In this document: positions 59,315-64,000 of the stretch, piece after piece
Numbering within the stretch: position 1 is the stretch's first letter
Layout: each line of letters begins with the position of its first letter
NCBI GenBank assembly: GCA_002633025.1
Contig: NMRB01000851.1
Span: 187,073-251,072 of the forward strand
Length of the DNA stretch: 64,000 nucleotides
Source: Notospermus geniculatus
Lineage: Eukaryota; Nemertea; Pilidiophora; Heteronemertea; Lineidae
Direction of reading: 5' to 3'
Translations under genes and position numbers: made by a program
The notes under the pieces: model-generated
The model's database searches: none
What the model saw: only the letters and a program-made list of their open reading frames with translations
Told to the model about the DNA's origin: nothing

Positions 59315-59660
59315 AGGCTGATAATGCATGTCTTGCTTGATTGGCAGTCTTCAGGTTAGTTCTTGGGTCTTAGGCTACCAGTGCCTGTCTTGCTTGGGTG
59401 ACGGTCTTGGGTCTTAGGATAACAATGTTTCCTTGCTTGAGACTTTAGTTCTAGGGTCCAACACTAACACTGCTCGTCTTGCTTGACTGACGGTCTTCAA
59501 GACCTTAGCTCTAGCGTCCAACACTAACAATGCTTGTCTTGCTTGGGTGATGGTGTTCAAGACTAGTTCTAAGGGTCCTAACACTAACAAATGCTTGCCT
59601 TGCTTCGGTGATGGTCCTAAATACTTAGGGTTCTAGTGTTGCTTGGGTGATGGTTTTCAT
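59315..59660. repeat. Tandem repeat of about 70-78 bp, five units
   Basis: TCTTGCTTGGGTGATGGT, CTTAGxTCTAGGGTCC and AACACTAACAATG recur from 59335 to 59650. Confidence 0.75.
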
Positions 59661-60353
59661 GTTCGCTAAAATGGTTGAGGCCCTGCTTTCATTGACAAAC
59701 TGTCAAATTCAGGAATGTTGTTTAAGCGACACAGCAGTATTGCATGATCAACAGTGTCAAAAGCTCTGCTCAGATCCAAAAGATCTAGAAATACGTACAT
59801 GTCCTGGCACCAATTGTCTTCCAGATAAATGTTTGGTTTTTCAGGGATGGCTATAGCTCTTACATGTCTTACTTGGCTTGTATTTCATGGTGGCAGACAT
59901 GTTAGATCCTGTGGGCAGGAGGGTGGTGGTGTTGAAATCATTGATTTTCAAGTTCTTTTAACAGGTTTGGTCACATGTGACCACAGTTCAGGGTAGATTT
60001 ACTAAAGCGTAATTCCCTACTTGTACAGGAATACAGAATGAGTGGCATGCAACAGCCTTATCTTCAGGGTATCCCATCATGAAGGAAATTCACAATTACC
60101 CGCTCGATTCCTTGAAATCATATTCATCATGTCGGATCTCGACTCGCTGAAGGTGAAACACTACCAAATTAAACCTCTTCCATATCTTTACTTGTCGATG
60201 GGTTTATCTCAAGGTTTCAAGCAATAAGTAATAATAAAGCTAAGTGTTATTTGAAGCCTTCCTCATGGCAAAGACTCTGTCAGGATTTGACGGGTCGGAT
60301 GGCTAGAGTGATTACAGCAAACTTGGCTTTCAAGGTCGATTGATTCCTAAAGA

Positions 60354-60530
60354 GAAGAAAAGCACAAAAATCGACACACAATATATGATAAATAAAAAGG
60401 CAATTTCCAGAGTGTTTGCGAATTTTCGACCCCAACCGGGGTCTTCTTCAGGCTGGAACTTTACAATCCGAAACTCTAGAACAGCAAACAATCCGAAACT
60501 CTAGAACAGCCTGTTCTAGAGTTTCGGATT
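60354..60530 (-). mobile_element. Hammerhead-like repeat family, complete insertion with target duplication
   Basis: 177 bp flanked by a perfect 16-bp direct repeat GATTGATTCCTAAAGA (60338-60353 and 60531-60546). The minus strand carries TTCCAGCCTGAAGAAGACCC, CGGTTGGGGTCGAAAATTCG, CTGGAAATTGCC and TTTATTTATCAT. The other end holds CCGAAACTCTAGAACAGC repeated directly and then inverted, forming a palindrome of about 41 bases at 60489-60530. The long target duplication implies LINE- or Penelope-type retrotransposition. Confidence 0.7.
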
Positions 60531-60929
60531 GATTGATTCCTAAAGATTTTATCTCAGAATCCCATCGTCTAGTCCCATTCCCACTAAAACACTTGCCTTC
60601 AAACCTTCACAGGCCGCTGCCTGCCTTATCACGTGAAGGTCACATCAGTCTCACTCCTCAAGGCAATCAGTATCGTGTCCTCTCCAATAAACATGCAGCT
60701 CTGATGAGTTCTTGATGAAGGCAGTAACTCATGCAGGGTTTTACCACCGACACTCGTCAATTTGACTCTTGATGATTGAATGAACAACGGCATTGGGTTC
60801 CTTGTGCAAAAATAAGGCAGTTCGCTTGGAATTACCGTGAGGGAAGTGATTGGTCCATTGGTAAGAGGCTCACCTCCATCGGATGGAGGACTATTTTGTG
60901 GAAAACGTCTAGGATGGGGACCTCCACCA

Positions 60930-61090
60930 TGGTGGCCTCCGTTGTGGAGACCTCCATCTGAGAGTACCTAAATTGTGGGGACCTCCATCTGAGAGTACCT
61001 TCATTGTGGGGACCTCCATCTGAGAGTACCTTCATTGTGGGGACCTCTAACTGAGAGTACCTCCATTCTGGAGACCTCCGTCTGAAAACG
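60930..61090. repeat. Minisatellite of about 34-bp units, five copies
   Basis: GTGGGGACCTCCATCTGAGA followed by GTACCTTCATT; the third and fourth units are almost identical. A single related unit is at about 56213. Confidence 0.85.
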
Positions 61091-62163
61091 CCTCTATCAT
61101 GGTTCTCCTTTCGTACAGAGAGCAGCTCCACCAGGGGGCGTACCTCATCCTTGAAGGAGCAAAATTTTTAAAAAAATGTTAATATTTCGTGAGTGGTGTC
61201 TGTTGGTGACAATGTATTTGTGGCACATGGAGGTTTCTTAGCTGTTAGTCGGCCATTGTTACCTGCTGGTCATCCGAGTGTAAAACAATAGGATATTCTG
61301 CCTGAATAGCCAGAAATAAATCAAGAAAACGACCGCTCCGTCCAGGTCATTATCGTCACGATATCGGACCAATCAGATCACTAGGAGTCTATAAACCTGG
61401 TTACGAGCTGACTGTTAAATGAAGCAGCAGTCTCACAATCAAAAGGTGTTGGACCGTCATAACGATATAACAGTAAATCAGATCTCGTCTGGGTACGGCC
61501 GCCGTGATGGGCTGGCGGGGTTCACGCCTGAGGGATCTTGGACGAATTATTTAATACATGTAGTCAATACGTGGAATATCTTATTGGCTTCGATATACTT
61601 TTAGTTGGTGAAAATATCAGCAAAATCGGTGGCGGCTGATGAGGAAAATAAGATGAAATGTTAAACTGATGTGGAAATCTCATATTACAGGAGTTGTCCC
61701 GGTGGCATAGATAGGGACTGGGAGTTCAAGGCAGAACTGCTGTGGTAATGGTGTGTTTTTTTACTCAAATACATGCTGCATTGAAGTGTCCGTTTGGGCC
61801 TAGTCTGTGCGAATGGGGCCCTGAAAGCATGATATATTCCAACTCTGAATATTTCTTGTCTAGTTCTAATGCTTTTCACAAGTAATGGGGATCCTAGGTA
61901 CGATAGAGGGCAGCACACCGAAACCCGGTCCTTACAATGGACGCCTTTTGTGTGAGAAACTGATCAGGACCAGGATGTCAGTTTTATTTCAATTTTAACC
62001 ACTAGTGACACCTATTGAAGGAGTGGGCTAGTGTCCCCATTGGGTGGGGCCTTTCCCAGGTATTAAGGGGACCTGGGCAGGAGGGCGGTTGTACCAGATC
62101 TCCACCTGGGGACACTTCTTACTGAATCTGCAGGTGAATTCAACCAGGTGCCAAAGTTTACTT
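61091..62163. other. No recognised feature
   Basis: Ordinary non-coding sequence. Confidence 0.45.
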
Positions 62164-62298
62164 TTTCCAATAGAGTTGTTGTCTATTCATAACTGTTGGG
62201 CAGTTCAAACAGTTCACTGTAGGGTGACAGTACTTGCAATGTACAGCAACAGTTCGGGACCTTCAACAGTTGTGAATGGACAACAACTCTATTGGAAA
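62164..62298. mobile_element. 135-bp foldback MITE
   Basis: TTTCCAATAGAGTTGTTGTC and AACTGTTG at the left, CAACAGTTGTGAATGG and ACAACAACTCTATTGGAAA at the right. CTT on both sides (62161-62163 and 62299-62301) is a possible 3-bp target duplication. Confidence 0.75.
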
Positions 62299-62699
62299 CT
62301 TGACATATTTGTCTTAGTTTGATAAAAAGCTGTAGAAATACGAGGAGGAAATGGTAGCGATGTGACTTGGCGAAGGAAGCCAAGCTAATGTGTATTGATG
62401 ACGAAAACAGGTTTGGTCTGATAATCAATGGGATGATTGATGAGGGCTGGGCCACACAGGGCAGTCGTCACTCATCGACTACAGACAGGAAACCATGCTG
62501 CTTGATTTCTGAGGGGTCCAAAAATGTTCTCAATGTTGGTGTAGTTATCGAGATATGATGAATGATGATGTTTTGGTCGGTGTGTCGGTAATCTGTCAAA
62601 AATGTGTGAATGGGGAGATTGGTCTGTTTCTTGCACGATTCTGGTGATCTCAGACTAAGGCTGCGTCAGGTGAGAGTTGGCCCTCAATGGGTAATTCAT

Positions 62700-62910
62700 C
62701 ATTGTTGGTTTCCTTATGACGCTGGGAGGCGCTGTGAGCGGTTGTACCTTTGTGACGTTTCGTCCGTGTTGCATTGCGTCAAGGATTATTATTAAGAACT
62801 AACTAACATTATTACGTCATTACTTTGCATTGCTCTGTTTTTGACGTCTTGGGTACAACCGCTCACAGCGCCGCCCTGCCGGGATAAAAAGTTATGCGGG
62901 TTCCCCATTC
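62700..62910. mobile_element. GGCGCTGTGAGC foldback MITE (family 3), copy B
   Basis: GGCGCTGTGAGCGGTTGTACC and GGTACAACCGCTCACAGCGCC are perfect 21-base inverted repeats. Shares TTGACGTC and GATAAAAAGTT blocks with copy A. Outer limits approximate. Confidence 0.72.
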
Positions 62911-63482
62911 GAGTAATGTTTCACGTGGCGCAGCACACAGTCTCCTGTATAAAACAGCTACTGGGAGTCGATGATCTCCTCACTCTTCTGAATCCAACTC
63001 GTTATTTAATTGATAAAATCTAAATCAGTCTTCATTTGATCAGTATACCACCTGATGTAACCTACACCACCGTCGGTGATATTTTAAGATCAATGCCTAA
63101 TTATGGTGTGTTCCCCTCGGAGCAATTCTAAGCTGAGCTTTGAACTCGCAGACCATAAAAATAAAGTAGCTCCACGTCGAATTGACGATTGTGTATCCGT
63201 GGGCAGCTTGGCTGTGCTTCTGAGTCAAGAATTGATCCACACGCAGGCATGGCAATTTTCAAACTCGTGGATGAAATCACAAGTTTGTTCTAATGCCTCA
63301 AAACAAGTTATGTAGGCCTACTCCATCCAGAAATACCTGATGTTCGCCATATTCTCACCCACAAATGTTTGAGGGAAGTTGTCTATGCGACTGACGAAAC
63401 CCGACAGAAGCTCGGCATTGGCATATTCTTTCTACATTAACATTTGTTCACAGGTGATGTTTATATCGGCCTTAGTGTGATT

Positions 63483-63533
63483 TGACCTTGAGAGTCGTGC
63501 ATGTGACCTTGAAATTTGAGCACGTGACCTTGA
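63483..63533 (+). promoter_or_regulatory. Three TGACCTTGA sites with 21-bp spacing
   Basis: TGACCTTGA at 63483-63491, 63504-63512 and 63525-63533. The reverse complement, TCAAGGTCA, is the extended half-site bound by NR5A and ERR nuclear receptors. It may be only a short tandem repeat; function is inference. Confidence 0.4.
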
Positions 63534-63609
63534 AAATTGTGTCAAGCGTTGATATCTGATCCTCCTGTCGACTAAACTCACAAGAAGCTCATAAGGCTAA
63601 GAGGGTTAG

Positions 63610-63712
63610 AGGACAATTCGTCCCTGCAGACAATTCGTCCTCAAGCACAATTCGTCCCCAAGCACATTTCGTCCCCAAGGACAATTCGTCCCCGAACAAT
63701 TCGTCCCCTGAG
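63610..63712. repeat. GGACAATTCGTCCC tandem array
   Basis: Six units of about 16-18 bases; each unit is a small palindrome (GGACAATTCGTCC reads almost the same on the other strand). Confidence 0.8.
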
Positions 63713-64000
63713 ATAACCTTGATATTTCTGAGTTTGTTTCCTTCACTGTCTTCTGAGAAACGTGACAATTTCGCCATTTCCTGCATGTAATCAAAATGTT
63801 GACAGATTATTACGGTAAAATCTGTGCAGGCTTTGCGTGACAATCTTGCTCATCACGCGATCTATTAAGCTGACAAACTTGTCGTCAAAGCAAATTGTTT
63901 TTCCACAAACCGCTGATCACATGTTTTTAGATCCATTAAGAACCGTCACATGTTCGCATGTGAATCCACTCTGAACCATTTTGCGGGTACAGTAAGTACT
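63713..64000. other. No recognised feature
   Basis: Window ends inside non-coding sequence. Confidence 0.45.

Overview
Kind of DNA. This is animal (metazoan) nuclear DNA, almost entirely non-coding. It is packed with short foldback elements (MITE-like), tRNA- and 5S-derived SINE pieces, minisatellites and fragments of non-LTR retrotransposons. The recurring TAGGCCTAC-type motifs, the abundance of GACGTC-rich foldbacks and the style of the retrotransposon suggest an invertebrate deuterostome (echinoderm, hemichordate or lancelet). That placement is inference; no marker gene settles it.

The host gene. The only host coding sequence I can support is one 49-base exon at 51900-51948 (+). It encodes MNRPMQVKPADSESRA plus one base, flanked by a strong acceptor and a GT donor. 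Length, phase and peptide match the conserved 49-bp exon of CELF (Bruno-like) RNA-binding proteins, at the end of RRM1. No other CELF exon was found by eye, so the simplest reading is that most of the window is two very long CELF introns, transcribed on the + strand.

Layout. 1-15500: foldbacks, a tRNA-like sequence split by a foldback, three degenerate retrotransposon C-termini (2.9-3.45 kb), minisatellites and a hammerhead-ribozyme motif at 11991-12230. 15520-24820 and 26614-36260: two direct copies of one 9.3-9.7 kb segment that differ by small changes, three transposon insertions and tandem-repeat counts; copy 1 stops exactly at an N. Between them lies a 5' retrotransposon fragment with a 2A-like peptide, a PHD-type zinc finger and a truncated endonuclease domain. 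36260-50700: introns with minisatellites and foldbacks. 50700-51840: a 42-bp minisatellite broken by two insertions, ending about 60 bases before the CELF exon. 51950-64000: more foldbacks, SINEs and tandem repeats.

Most notable. The + strand at 11991-12230 carries every conserved core base of a hammerhead ribozyme, with stem II (5 bp), stem III (10 bp) and stem I (6 bp plus 3 more past a mismatch), but with the two halves separated by a loop of about 147 bases. It lies in the sense orientation of the CELF transcript. A separate repeat family (51588, 55431, 60417) carries what looks like a decayed hammerhead fold.
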